64,000 nucleotides of DNA from Ischnura elegans (Eukaryota > Arthropoda > Insecta > Odonata > Coenagrionidae): contig NC_060253.1 of the NCBI RefSeq assembly GCF_921293095.1, positions 84,515,908 through 84,579,907 of the forward strand, written 5' to 3'. This document shows, in pieces, positions 12,901 through 23,100 of the stretch; positions within the stretch are counted from its first letter, which is position 1, and each line of letters opens with the position of its first letter. The position numbers and the translations under genes were made by a program. The notes beneath the pieces were generated by a model. That model searched no databases. It was not told the origin of the DNA and saw only the letters and a list, made by a program, of their open reading frames with translations.

Positions 12901-12937
12901 GCAGTACAATGCAGGTGAAAACGGCCCATTGTTTCAT
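3869..12937 (-). CDS. Gene B: paralogous secreted NHR protein, first four exons; 3' end outside the window
   Basis: Joined exons 12937-12652, 10774-10657, 8448-8278 and 3959-3869 read 222 codons in frame, with the same intron phases as gene A. Residues 1-20 are a signal peptide (cleavage likely after ASA). Residues 21-95 are the same unrecognised module as in gene A: Cys28, Cys82, Trp53 in NNSDGQW, then FSAR. The NHR part begins at RFHHRHGPNVVVFNGG and continues with VFTNRPL, NELFEVRL, HGIGIMAHSP, TWIYYDVN and PNYGAN. The expected last exon (GDxVGV, LHFFVNG) was not found anywhere between 3868 and 1, so it is probably beyond the left edge. Sequons NNS and NQT are present. Extra cysteines in exons 3 (SRCHG) and 4 (NVCN) have no counterpart in gene A. 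Confidence 0.8.
4190..4410 (-). mobile_element. 3' end fragment of a Penelope-like element
   Basis: On the minus strand it matches the C-terminal codons (PGLNVAS) and 3' untranslated part of the Penelope-like element at 16740-17545, including the purine-rich stretch and the segment ending in a run of CACAAAAAAAGAAAC. It lies in gene B intron 3. Confidence 0.6.
4425..4602 (+). repeat. SINE family 1, 3' part only
   Basis: The text from TGGAGGACATTTCAAGCGCA to CGCCTCCTCCAAATACCAT matches the 3' body of the SINE at 6050-6350 at clearly high identity. The tRNA-like head is missing. It directly follows the Penelope-like fragment. Confidence 0.65.
4758..5821. mobile_element. Possible DNA transposon remnant bounded by TAGTGGCG / CGCCACTA
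   Basis: The stretch begins TAGTGGCGGC and ends GCGCCACTA, with gene-free sequence between. Matching 8-bp ends are suggestive but short, and no transposase or target duplication was seen. Similar GCGCCACT text recurs near 52724. Confidence 0.28.
6050..6350 (+). repeat. SINE family 1, full copy with tRNA-like head
   Basis: An A-box-like segment (TGGTTAGAGTGTTGG, about 6066) and a B box (GGGTTCAAATCCC, about 6100) are spaced as in tRNA genes. A conserved body follows (GTGTGGAGGACATTTCAAGC up to CTCCAAATACCATACC). Related copies lie at 4425-4602, 52755-52921 and 56690-56910. RNA polymerase III transcription is inferred from the boxes. Confidence 0.75.
6511..7372. mobile_element. Element with 34-bp terminal inverted repeats, holding a nested SINE
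   Basis: Arms 6511-6544 and 7339-7372 are inverted copies with about two mismatches (core GTCGGAGACTAAGTCC). The interior contains no transposase, and the SINE at 6605-6825 sits inside. It looks like a non-autonomous DNA element in gene B intron 3. Confidence 0.5.
6605..6825 (-). repeat. SINE family 2 (tRNA-like), minus strand
   Basis: On the minus strand a tRNA-like stretch reads AACGTCCTCGCCTACC, then a B-box-like GCGGTTTCGATACC (about 6733-6746), then GGGTAGGTTTCACC. The head differs from SINE family 1, so this is a second tRNA-derived family. Confidence 0.55.
7585..7842. mobile_element. 258-bp MITE with perfect 22-bp terminal inverted repeats
   Basis: The ends 7585-7606 and 7821-7842 are exact reverse complements, beginning ATCGATGGCTAAGTTC. 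The interior is AT-rich and non-coding. A second, more diverged copy lies in opposite orientation at about 50764-51027. It is within gene B intron 3. Confidence 0.75.
8278..8448 (-). CDS. Gene B exon 3: central NHR segment
   Basis: The acceptor is TTATTGCAG and the donor ACCAG/GTAAAG. It encodes AVFTNRPLTDNELFEVRLDK and GIGIMAHSPDDVKF. The usual central Trp (WGG in gene A) is replaced by SRCHG, so this paralog has drifted in the NHR core. Confidence 0.82.
9037..9694 (+). mobile_element. MITE family 1 (about 650 bp), copy 1
   Basis: It starts AATAGGGTAGTTTCC and ends GGAAACCACCCTATT, giving 15-bp terminal inverted repeats with one mismatch. The interior shares long stretches with the copies at 13661-14276, 28601-28915 and 49822-50464, for example the ACTCCACGTGACGTCAC segment. 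It has no coding capacity. It lies in gene B intron 2. Confidence 0.8.
9695..10656. other. Rest of gene B intron 2; nothing recognised
   Basis: Non-coding sequence between the MITE and exon 2. No conserved protein, RNA or repeat pattern was identified. Confidence 0.5.
10657..10774 (-). CDS. Gene B exon 2: start of the NHR domain
   Basis: The acceptor is CATTTCCAG and the donor ATCAA/GTGAGT. It encodes the NHR opening FHHRHGPNVVVFNGGLSA. It corresponds to gene A exon 2 with the same phases (118 nt against 112 nt). Confidence 0.85.
10775..12651. other. Gene B intron 1; nothing recognised
   Basis: AT-rich intron with pyrimidine- and purine-rich patches (about 12040-12070 and 12540-12580). No element or gene was recognised. 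Confidence 0.5.
12652..12937 (-). CDS. Gene B exon 1: signal peptide and N-terminal module
   Basis: The ATG at 12937 starts a leader (MKQWAVFTCIVLLTLQFASA). The donor is AAAG/GTAATT, phase 1. The module aligns with gene A exon 1 through NS-x-G-x-W, SAR and the late E-C pair. Confidence 0.85.
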
Positions 12938-13009
12938 GGTCTCAATATGCTTTCGGTCAGTGGCAAGAATATCTTCCCTTCTTCTATGAGAATGAGCTTT
13001 TCTTTGCCG

Positions 13010-13050
13010 CCTTTCTGACTACGATCCCCGAATATACTGAATATATACAC
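13010..13050 (-). promoter_or_regulatory. Candidate core promoter of gene B (TATA plus initiator)
   Basis: On the minus strand a GTGTATATAT box (13050-13041) lies about 30 nt before an AGTCAGA initiator-like motif (about 13016). That is the spacing expected of an arthropod TATA/Inr promoter. It would give a 5' leader of about 80 nt before the ATG at 12937. No expression evidence is available. Confidence 0.45.
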
Positions 13051-13660
13051 GTGCCAGCAGTTTCATTTATCAAGCCTCGAGTTTCCTGATGCGTGAAGGC
13101 GACTCGAATTTCAAATCCGTCAACTTTCTGGCCCATGACCCATCAGCCACTGAACCGATGGAAATAAATATTCGCGTCCTTCCGGACTGCTTTTTCAACT
13201 TCACCAAACATAGGATTGAAAGTTCAGCCAATCGAGATGGTTAAAATAACCTGATATAACTCTTTTATTAATAGGAAATAGTCAATGATTTGAGCGAAGA
13301 GGACATTGGATAAAAAGAGGAGTCTTCATATTATACGATCATGAAATTCACACTTTTTTTCAATCTCGTTTTTGTTTCATTCACCCACAAGGCAAAATCA
13401 AAGTTTTTGTTTGAACCTACATTGTGGTGTCAAATGGTGAAAAATGTAAAATCTTGCTGACACTCAACAAAACTTAGGACCTTTCCCCGTAAGTATGCCA
13501 ATTTTGTCCAAAGTTAAAGTGAAGTCCTAAATTCGCTTGTTAAAATAAGGACATAATAATAAAAACAATAATAATAATTTTCATGAATTAGAATGATTTT
13601 CATGAATTGGTTGATGTGAAGTTACTAAAAATAGAGGTATAAAATGACACACGACCTGTT

Positions 13661-14276
13661 TGATTATTACTCCTGGAGTACGCATTTCACGCTTATACAT
13701 TTTGAAATAATGATATCTATTTCTCGCGATTAAATGAGAAGTGAAAATTTTCAAGCGCGCGAAAACGCGACGGCTAAGTATGAGTGCTTGGAAAATCCCT
13801 TGTGAAGTCTGGCTGTCGCCATGTGAGGTGACCTTGTGGCGAGGATGTGTGCGCCGCTGCGATGCAGGCTGCTATCAAGTAGCACAGTACCCTGCTAGCA
13901 GGTAGCGCTTGGGTTAAAAAAGGATTATTAATACCTTATCAAACGAAGGAAACTTTCCGGCCATAGGCAGTTTTAATAGGTGATTATTAAGAGATGTTTC
14001 TCTGAATTCTGTGCCTCATGCATGCATTGGAATTCTCAGACGATGTAAAACTCCTATCTACTCGTATAGCATCTAGGTCACTGTGACGTCACGTGGAGTG
14101 GCATCGCATGGGCGTCAATCTGGCTTTTTTAAAATGAGGTTAAAATTGACTGTTGCCATTCGTCTAAGCTAGGATTTCTAAAACCAAATGATTTGTATGT
14201 TATGAATACACTAATAGTGGGTAGCGAATCGCAGTCAATGTCTTTCGTTTTCTTTGATGAAGGGAACTACCCTATT
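13661..14276 (-). mobile_element. MITE family 1, copy 2 (one end lost)
   Basis: Reverse-oriented relative to copy 1. The AATAGGGTAGTT end is at 14276; the other terminal repeat is missing, as similarity starts at GATTATTACTCCTGGAG. It lies about 720 bp upstream of the gene B start codon. Confidence 0.75.
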
Positions 14277-15639
14277 AGTTTTGTATGAGAAAGGATATAC
14301 GCAACAAACTTATTAGATGAAAAAAAGGATAGAACAGCCATTATGGGATAAGAGATTTCCACCAACCAAGTTCTCCTCAAGATTTCTTGCCCGCTCTGGG
14401 TGGGTGGGTAGACGTCACACGACCAACGGAGGGTTATATAGCGCTTGCACTACATTTTTGAACACTAATTTTGCCACGTTTATGCGGAACAATAAGGGAA
14501 ATCAATTTTATCGTAGTTTCTTTATGCTTAATAAATTGTGTGAACGCTATTTGAGACCACTGGAGATGTGCCTTAATAAATTATTTGTTTCATTTTAGAC
14601 GAGCCCGTTTCTTCCTCAAAACCCCTCAAAAAAGTGAATATGAATCCTTTAGTGGACCAGGCCATGATTTCTTAGCCAGGTACCGCATGATTTAAATTTA
14701 CTAGCTTCCTGTTCGATCCGTTTACTCTTTTCATTTGGCTATTCCTCATAATACTATTAACCGATTTGGATCTATTTTAATATGTTTATTATATTTGTAG
14801 AAATAACTGTCATAGATTTACTTCTACGAAGCTGAGAGATCGAAATTTTTGCAAACAGGTCAAAACTTTCAGCCAGTTCCTTTTTGGGGATTTTTCGGCA
14901 TCTTTTAAATGCTATTTTCTATCTTAGAAGAACACATTATTTTCCTATTCCTCCTTATTTAAGATAATGGGCCAACTTATGCTGAAACCCATGGGAGACC
15001 AAATGAGGAACCATCAATAGAACAGAGCTTGAACTCTGAACCTGTTTACAATATTTATTACTTGACTGAGTGCGTGGTGATCATTTTGTAATCTTTTCCA
15101 TCAAATCCTCTATTATATTGCTATATTTTATCAGTGCTCTTAGACAATCAGGCATAGTTGATTAGAGCCTTAATTTCATTCTGTTAATGCTTGTGGAAAT
15201 GGTGAGTTCAACATTTGGCTTCATTCGGAATCCTTCATAGGCAAATTATAATAGAATAATTTCCATTTTACATATAGGACATAAACTAAAACACACATAT
15301 ATTCCAATTGGCTGCTTCAGTTGTGCTTCAGTGGGAAACTCTTTCTTATCACAACAGAATGGATGTGAAGTCTATTTTGCTGTCATGCCCAATCTCCATA
15401 TGTAATACAGCAAAAGGTAAATGTTAATAAATGGCCAAATATACTCTTAATTCCCAAGCGCTGTTAGTAAAAGTAACATGTCTTTCACCGGAGCGGGGAC
15501 GATATTTACAACAGAGAATTCAAATGCCGTCATTAATCTGACCCGAATCACGTGACACCGAGAGCGAAAGGCTACGCGCTCCGGCCGTAAGGTGCTAGTG
15601 GAAAGCGCCATCTACCGTATGAAAGATCTAAGGCGACAC
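14277..15639. other. Intergenic stretch between genes A and B; nothing recognised
   Basis: AT-rich. An open stretch at 14317-14598 shows no family signature and no partner exons. Confidence 0.45.
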
Positions 15640-15810
15640 CGCAGAGTAGTGGCGGAAGGAGTGATGGAAAAGAGTGACGGAGATAATGACCGCGTGATTC
15701 AGAAAAGTGCTTAATCGAGCGATCAATTTTCCAGTCCCGAAAATCAATCGCTCAAGTGAGGACTAAGAGAGACAAAAAAATGATCGTATGATTCAGGCTA
15801 AATAATTATT
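15640..15810 (+). mobile_element. Right-end fragment of a PIF-like MITE
   Basis: It shares GTGATTCAGAAAA, the paired GAGCGATCA segment and the terminal ATGATTCAGGCTA with the fuller element at 37083-37554. Only one end is present. Confidence 0.45.
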
Positions 15811-15813
15811 GTT

Positions 15814-16640
15814 GAAAGGAAGGACGCCAGAGAAAGACCGTGGATGAGGCAGGTGATGAAGGACAAAAGCAGAAGACTTGTTCCGGTTGTTCGACTTGTT
15901 CCGAAGAGATGCACTTACCTAACTTTTTCTTTTCCCTCTTCAAATGTCATGATGACAGCACGCTAAGGAGACTAATATGATCCCTGAAGAAACAGGTAGT
16001 TCAGAAAATTATAATTTGATAAATTTAATTCAACCCTTTCAAATATCGTTGAAAGGAAGAACGCCAGTTATACAGCTCGGCCGCCAAGAGTTGTCCGATG
16101 ACCTTTAGAAGGGTCTAGTTCGGGGAAGGGGGCAAGGTTGTCAGGTAAGAAAGGGAAACACCCACCTCATATGTAAACAAAAGGGTTCCGCGAATAAAGG
16201 AGCCACAAGGGATGACGAGCGTGAAGGACCCAAAGGAAAAATACTTTCTTTTGGTGATTCGCAGAAAGGGCTTGTTTTGGTGCATCAGGCCTATTTCAGT
16301 ACTTCATGGTCATGTGACAACATTGTTTGACTAGGCAAGGCTGTGAGGTACGTTTGGGGGACAGCAGTTTGGCTGCAAATTCGTGCTGGAGCAGAGATCT
16401 CCGCCCCTCGTTTAAAAGTGCCATCGGACAACTCTCGCCGGCTGGACTGTAGACCGCGGATAAGACATAAGGCAGGTGATGAAGGACAAAAGCAGACGAC
16501 TTGTTCTAGTTGTTCGACTTGTTCCGAAGAGAAGCACTTAACTGCCTTTTTCCTTACAATCTTCAAATGTCATGATGAAAGTACGCTAAGTAGGCTAATA
16601 TGATACATGAAGGCACAAGTTTAATGCAACCCGTTCCAAT
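15814..16640 (+). repeat. Diverged direct duplication
   Basis: Two units open with GTTGAAAGGAAG-x-ACGCCAG (about 15814 and 16050). Each contains GGCAGGTGATGAAGGACAAA (about 15849 and 16471), then GACTTGTTCCGAAGAG and CTTCAAATGTCATGATGA. The second unit carries about 400 nt of extra sequence between these blocks. The repeated part could encode TCSSCSTCSEE followed by FKCHDESTLSRLI, but I recognise no family and both reading frames are short. Confidence 0.55.
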
Positions 16641-16739
16641 GTAGGAAACTGGCCAAACGCCTCCCACCACAGGTTTATTTAGGCTGAGTAGTATTAACAT
16701 ATTATAGGTGTAGTATATATATATATATAAATAGTTTAA

Positions 16740-17545
16740 GTTAATGTCGATACACACAGAGACACAAAAAAGAAACACCTACATTGAATAAATAAACTTG
16801 AAGCTATCGAAGCACTTCAGGCTTCTTCGTCAGCTGAAGAATGAATGGTGAGGAAAGGAGAGGGTTGGAAAAGGGAAAAGAGGGGTAAGGGGAGAGGTGT
16901 ATGGGGAGGGGGAGTTAGGAATAGGGGTTAGGATGCAACGTTCAGACCCGGAGAGCTATTGGCTTGAAAGTGCCAAATGCACGCCAATTCGAGGGTGTGG
17001 ATGTTGAGGGCGGAGTCGGTGGGAGGGAGGGAGGCAATAATGGATACTTTGTAGCAATGATTGAAAATGGAATCATGTGAAAGACAATGTGTAGGAACTG
17101 GTAGAGAGGAGTGGGGGGAAGATGGACAACAGGAGGCGCGATGATTGTTAATTCTGAGATTGAGAGGGGTAGTGCATAGGCCAATATAGAAAGCAGGGCA
17201 GAAATTACAATGAAGAAGGTAGATGATGTTGGTGGAAGTACAAGTAGTGGATGGGAAAATCGGTAGGCATTTAAGCTTGGGGAGAAAAGAGGCAGGGGGT
17301 GGAGAGAATATCTTGCAGGTTTTACACCTGGGACGATTGCAAGGTGAGGGTGTGGAGATAGTGACTGACTGCGACTTTTGGAGAGGTCGGGTGGCTTTAA
17401 ATATGGTGTTTAAATTCGGTGGTCTCTTAAATGTTATCCGAGGAGTGGACGGGAAAATCTGAGAGGTGGACTTGTGTTTAAAAAAAATAAAACTTGAGTT
17501 AAAACTGGAGTAAAAAAATAAAACACCTGAGTCATACAAAGTCAT
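16740..17545 (-). mobile_element. Penelope-like element, C-terminal GIY-YIG part and 3' region
   Basis: A minus-strand frame of about 205 codons (17545-16928) carries a Cys-rich linker (CNRPRCKTCKIF) and then NIIYLLHCNFCPAFYIG, NLRINNHR and a late THCLSH segment. This is the pattern of the GIY-YIG endonuclease domain at the C-terminus of Penelope-like retroelements: the YIG triad, the Arg and the downstream His. The reverse transcriptase part is missing, so the copy is 5' truncated. The 3' region (16740-16927) is shared with 4190-4410. Confidence 0.7.
16804..16833 (-). ncRNA. Hammerhead-like ribozyme motif of the Penelope-like element
   Basis: The minus strand reads CTGACGA, then stem GAAGC, loop, GCTTC, then GATA. 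The hammerhead core is CUGANGA, stem II, GAAA, so only the last element is altered by one base. The related copy near 4250 has GAAA at that place but a decayed CUGANGA. Penelope-like elements are known to carry hammerhead motifs. Activity is doubtful. Confidence 0.45.
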
Positions 17546-19927
17546 AGACCTGCAGATGTAACCACGTTACGAAACCCGGGTCGTGCCCATATTAAAATAA
17601 TAGTGAACCTTTCAAAGTTTTATTTTTTTACTTACAATATGGAGAGGTCTCACAAAGTAAACCCTGAAGTTATCAGTTATGTTTTTCAGTACGTTTATAC
17701 TTTAAACTAACAACTATTTAAATCATTAACTAAAGGATGTGCGTCTTATTGCTTTGGTTTTTAAAAATTGTAATCAATTTAACATCTGAATAAAACTATT
17801 ATTGCGAAGAGATTCCTATGGTTCCCACATAATTTGAGTAAACTTTGGCGTATAAATCGCCTTTTCCCTTCTGCTACATACGTTTATGGTGACTTACTAC
17901 ATTGATGTAGATGCATAAAATTAATCGTAAACATAAAAAAACAGTTTGCGGTTGCAATAAATAATAACTTTCCAATCTGTTCGGAGATAATTTTTTTAAG
18001 TTCAATTGAACGCACTATCAATATGAAATGTCTACAAAGTCAATAATTCTCCCGGCAGTCAAAATTATTTATTATGTTATCAGCAAAATCTGAGCTGTGA
18101 AATATATAATTTCATTTACTATCAGAATTAAGCCTGTTGATAAAAATTTAGGTGAAACAAAAAACTGTAAGAAACGCCAAAATAAGTAGTACTTACTATT
18201 GTCTTTTATTAACACAAATTCCTCCATTTTTACGCATAAATTTCTTGTCCATTCATGTTATTAAGTATTCAATGCATGATTTATTGTAGCTAAAACAGTT
18301 ATTTCTACTTTAATGCATTTTGTTTAACCATTCCAAAATGGCGTCTGTTAGACAATGCAGCACGAAAAATGGCGGTCCAATACGTGACGCGACGGACGGA
18401 GGAAAATATACTCCCACGCTTTGTTCCCATGACAGAAGCTACGAAAATAATCAAAGATACGAAATATAATTTTCATGAATTTTTATAAATATGTTCACAA
18501 ATGGGAACATTGGAGTACAATGTAATTTAAGTAAAAATAAGTTAAATTTAATCTTATTTCATATGAATGGATTTATACCACCTACCTGTTAAAAAAAAAG
18601 GCCAAAATCCGTCAAAATGACGAGTTAGGCGTTTCTGTTTTGAATTTGTAACGGTAACCCGTGTTTTATTCAGGATATCACTACACCATATTAAGTCTGG
18701 CGATTTGTATGTTTTATTTAGCACGTGGGTATAAATAGCCTCGAATTGACCCTATATGGTCCAACGTTGAGACTGGCTCGACAGGTCTGGAGCAAAAATC
18801 AGGTCCAGCGTCGAGTTGATCTCGACATCACAAGGTTAAATATAAGGGGGATTATACCAGGGCAATGTTTCGAGAGATGTCACACATAGGTAATTTTTTT
18901 AAATAATGAACTCTTTAATTGATCCTATATCATAATACTAGAGTAGGTGGAAGTTTGCTATTAACACAAAAATGAAGCAGTTAAAAGGCACCAACGAATC
19001 CTGTCAATTATTCCTTTTTTCTGAAAATTAATTTGGACAAGGCTATTTGAATTGAAAAAATTGGACCGCAAAAGGTTAAACAAACTGTATATCATCCTAC
19101 CTCATTTACCGATCTCCTTACTTTCAACACAGACAAAAAGAAATTTCTCGTATTAGATGATGCTCATAAATTTCCTACGAAAATATTTACCGCTGGATAT
19201 TTCTGCATGAATGCATAACCAAAGACGGCAATTCCAAGTTCATACTCAGAAAGAGACATACGTAGAAAGGACATTTAATAAGAAACTCAACAGGTATTTT
19301 ATTTGGACAATGGAGAATTCCTCTGATATGAGAAATTATTTTTAAAACTGACAATGAGACAACTGACAAATTCCAGAATTTATTCAAAATTTCTTCTTGT
19401 GGAACACATAATTGACAAGAATCCTTACAGTGAATCATCAGTTGTTACAATTAAAATTTTTTGTGCTCGTCGCCATTTCTATTTACTGCTTCAGATTTTT
19501 GTTGAGACAGTTTAAAAATACATAATGCGTATTCGTAATTGGATAAAACCTTCTTGTTTCGTTATCCTGGCAATAAATGGCAATTTGGGTAGTGATATCG
19601 AACTACTCAATCAATGATAGCACTGGTAAAAAGACCGAGAGATACGCAAAATATACTGAAAATTTTGCTCCAATATTTCGTTTCTTTTAACTAAATATTT
19701 CCTTTCAAGGATCACATACACACAGAGGTGCATTAGACAATCTTTGATGATTAGAGGAACAACTCTAAGAACACATGATGGAAGACAGTTTACCCAATTT
19801 CCATGTACACGCATATGAAATAATGCATTGCGTAAAATTGTTCATCGTAATTTAAAACAGATGTGCTACTTCATACACGATGGAATTAGGTCAAATTGTC
19901 TAAGCATCACCCCGCTGACGTCACACT
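17546..19927. other. Intergenic stretch downstream of gene A; nothing recognised
   Basis: AT-rich. Open stretches at 19187-19438 and 19611-19814 lack any family signature. The segment 18600-18850 (CGTCGAGTTGATCTCGAC and neighbours) has locally paired text but I could not assign it. Confidence 0.45.
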
Positions 19928-20024
19928 TTTAATATTTTCACTTGAGGAGCCCATTCAAAACAAGTTCTTTTTCGAATTATGCATGCTTATGTTGTGTATC
20001 TGGTTACGTTGAAGCCCCTTACCC

Positions 20025-20180
20025 TTACACTATGGCCACTGCGACGAAATCTCTTAATAAATCCACAACAGCGTGGACATCTCGAGGTATTCCGATTGCG
20101 GCTATTCCTTGGTCAACTCCATTCACAAAAAAATGTAAAGTACCGTTGCTAGTTCGCTGCACACCAACCTTGTCACCAAT
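20025..20180 (-). CDS. Gene A exon 5: end of NHR domain and stop codon
   Basis: The acceptor is GTTTCAG. It encodes IGDKVGVQRTSNGTLHFF, then VNGVDQGIAA and AVVDLL, a very clear NHR C-terminal half. The TAA at 20025-20027 falls where NHR domains usually end, so the protein has no C-terminal extension. A possible ATTAAA polyadenylation signal lies about 95 nt further on (19928-19933). Confidence 0.88.
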   Translation of the reverse strand: MGDKVGVQRTSNGTLHFFVNGVDQGIAAIGIPRDVHAVVDLLRDFVAVAIV

Positions 20181-23100
20181 CTGAAACAAAATAATATTAG
20201 CTGCGGTTTTCGAAAAATTTAGATTTTTTTTATTCCAGTGGTCAAGTTAGTAATCAGCAACCCATAAAACGTAAATAATACTGTACTTTGGTTTAGATAG
20301 GTTATATTGGTGCATTTTTCAGAATGCTGGTATTATTATGAAAAGTAACTCACGTCCAGGGAAGATAAACTCGTTCCATAATTTTCCTTATTTTCGTCTC
20401 CATCCACGAAAATATTTTCATCGTACATCATCCAGGTCTGGTTTCTGAAAATAAAAGCATTCATCACCCATCATCAGAGATTCCATGAATTTACTTTTCG
20501 AACTTTAGCCTGCAAATATTTCACGCGGTGATAATTTGTAAAGTACGTCATTATATATCTCTCTCATGGTTCTTATAAGTAGAATGAAAAAAATTGTAAA
20601 TTTATATTATGTAAAATAAAGTCGAAAATCGTGTTAGTTACACCATTTATAACTCGAGAACGGCTGCACCGATTTTAATGATATTAGGTTCTCTGGATTC
20701 GTCTGGGCCCCAGGTAACAGAATAAACATTAAAAAGTAGGCAAAGTTCACAAAAAAATTTATCTAGATCTTAGGGATATGTTATTAGGAGTTAGCATCAT
20801 TTTAATGGCTGAGCTTCGTAACAACATAGCATTTTAATTGTTAAATATATTAAAATTGAAATTATATTTTTTAAATTTAATTCGAGCCAATTTTAAGCCG
20901 AGCTCGAGTTGACACTCCAGTACCGTATGTAAACAAATCTCCAACAAATTGTTGACAATCAGTAATGTCAGTGTTCCTGTCGACGAATCGAGGAGTTTGA
21001 TTTCACTTCCTCGGAATGTTTGCAAATTCGTTTCATTGGAAGGTAAGCTAATCAACAAAATGTTCTTGAATATAACTGATCCTTACAAAAATCACAAAGG
21101 GTTGATTGAGCGAGCAATTTTGACGGTGTACAACAAATATGTGGATTACTCAAACTAGGTAAATCAGGATCAAATAGTTGGTACTCTGAATTAATTTAAA
21201 TCTATTGACTGTGTAAAAAACGAAAACGAAGTCGAAACGAAAAATTTTATTGCAATAGGTTTAAAATTATTGAAATCAGTACAGCCGCTCTTGATAAATA
21301 AAACGTTTTAAATAAACTGTTCAGTGATTATTAGGCGGCACGACGTTTGCCGTATCATCTAGTATCACATAAATGTGCACAATTTTTTACAATGTCACGT
21401 GGCGAAATTTATTTATTTCATGTAAAATGAACTAATTTAAGTATAAAACATTATAAAATATATATGGGCAATTCCATTTGTGACGGAATCACCTTTGGAG
21501 GAAAATATGTGATATTTCGTTAAAATTGTACAATACAAAAATATTACAAAACTTCTTCTAGCTGCGCATGATCAAAAACACATTTATAAGGGTGCTGTTC
21601 GTATATAGAAACAAAATTAATTATCGAAATACCTTCTAAAATATGATTATTATTATTATTTTTTCTCCTTTTTCTTGACCTTATTTTAATATATAAAATG
21701 ATGTTTCCTGGAGTTTAGGTCAATAAATCAAAAGTTAGCAGCCAACGTTTCGTTTTATTTTAAAAACATCTTCAGGGCTATGTTAGAAAAAAATGTGAAA
21801 CAATATAAAATGCAGAGAATAAGGCAATATACAATATATTGTAACGGCAGCGCTAATTATCATTTATGAGTAGCACTTGACACAATTCCTACCCTTTCCT
21901 TTTTTTTTACTATTTGAGTGTATTTGGTATAAATGTAATTGTTTCATGTGTGCGTGTGAATAGCATTTTTTTTTAAATACCGCGCAAACAAGGTGAATCA
22001 CGACCCGACAGAGCGCGCTAGTGGAACCACTGCCCTCCCCTCCCTTCCCCTCTCACGAGACAGTCAGTGATGGGACACTCAACATCGGGGAGAGACAGGC
22101 AGTCATTGAACCACTCAACACCGGAGAGAGACGGTGGAGCATTGGAGCCACAGGCTACTGGAGATAGAGAGAAAGCACCTTGGCAACTCCCCAGTCGTCG
22201 GCTTGGAAAATGCAACGAGGAACCATCACGAGCGCATGAGAAGTCTACTCGGCCACGTCATCACCTCGTGTTCCCGAATAAGGTGCAGTAATCTACCGTG
22301 TCCCCACACTGTCCCCGGTCGAAGCAGCGTCGAGAACGTTTCTCCCTCCTACCCCCTCTTTTCCCATTGCAAGAAAGCGCTGGAACAATTAGTGAATCTT
22401 GAATCTTAAAAGTGCAGCAGTGGACTTTTAAACCCTGCGAAAAGATTTAAATGCAGTTCATTTCAAGTTTACTTTTATGTTATCAAGTTGATTTTTGGTT
22501 TCTTTGTATTTTGTATTTGATCCTTGACAATCCGGCCCTACTAACATTTTTTCAAGTGCTACTCCCCATATTTTTGTATGTTAAATTTAATTATTGCGAC
22601 ATTTGTCAATAAATGCATTTCTTGCGTTCGCAACCCAGGAATACGTGTGGTCTTTCACCCTCAACCTCCCCTTCCAATTATCCCGTATGTTTCGCATTCC
22701 CAAAATTACTCGTTTTTTACGTCGCCCCCGCTCTGAGGTGTTTCTTGCTCTATTTTATAACGGACGCAAAACCCGTTCGTCACATGTTTTGGCGCTCCAA
22801 CGTGTGGGGCACGATCACGCATTTCTGCATGATCACGAATTCACCCGATTTTTCGTTTGACGAGATATTTAGTAGCACCGCAACCACGCCGTTGCCTGAT
22901 CACGCATTTATAATAATAATAATAATAATAATATATAATTTATTCCATTTACAATCAAATATTACATTTTAGAACATACTTAAATAATTTTGGAATATAT
23001 AGGTACCCCTTTGAGTAGTTTTGGGGCTACCATCTTAAACTTTTTGCATAGGTCTGGTGCTAGCACACATGAGAAGTAAAATTTCTTTGTATTCAGTTAT

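Noticed and set aside
16343..16603. 86-codon plus-strand frame as a host gene
   Set aside because: Its 3' half is duplicated at 15850-15990 and it lacks splice partners or a family match; kept only as a repeat.
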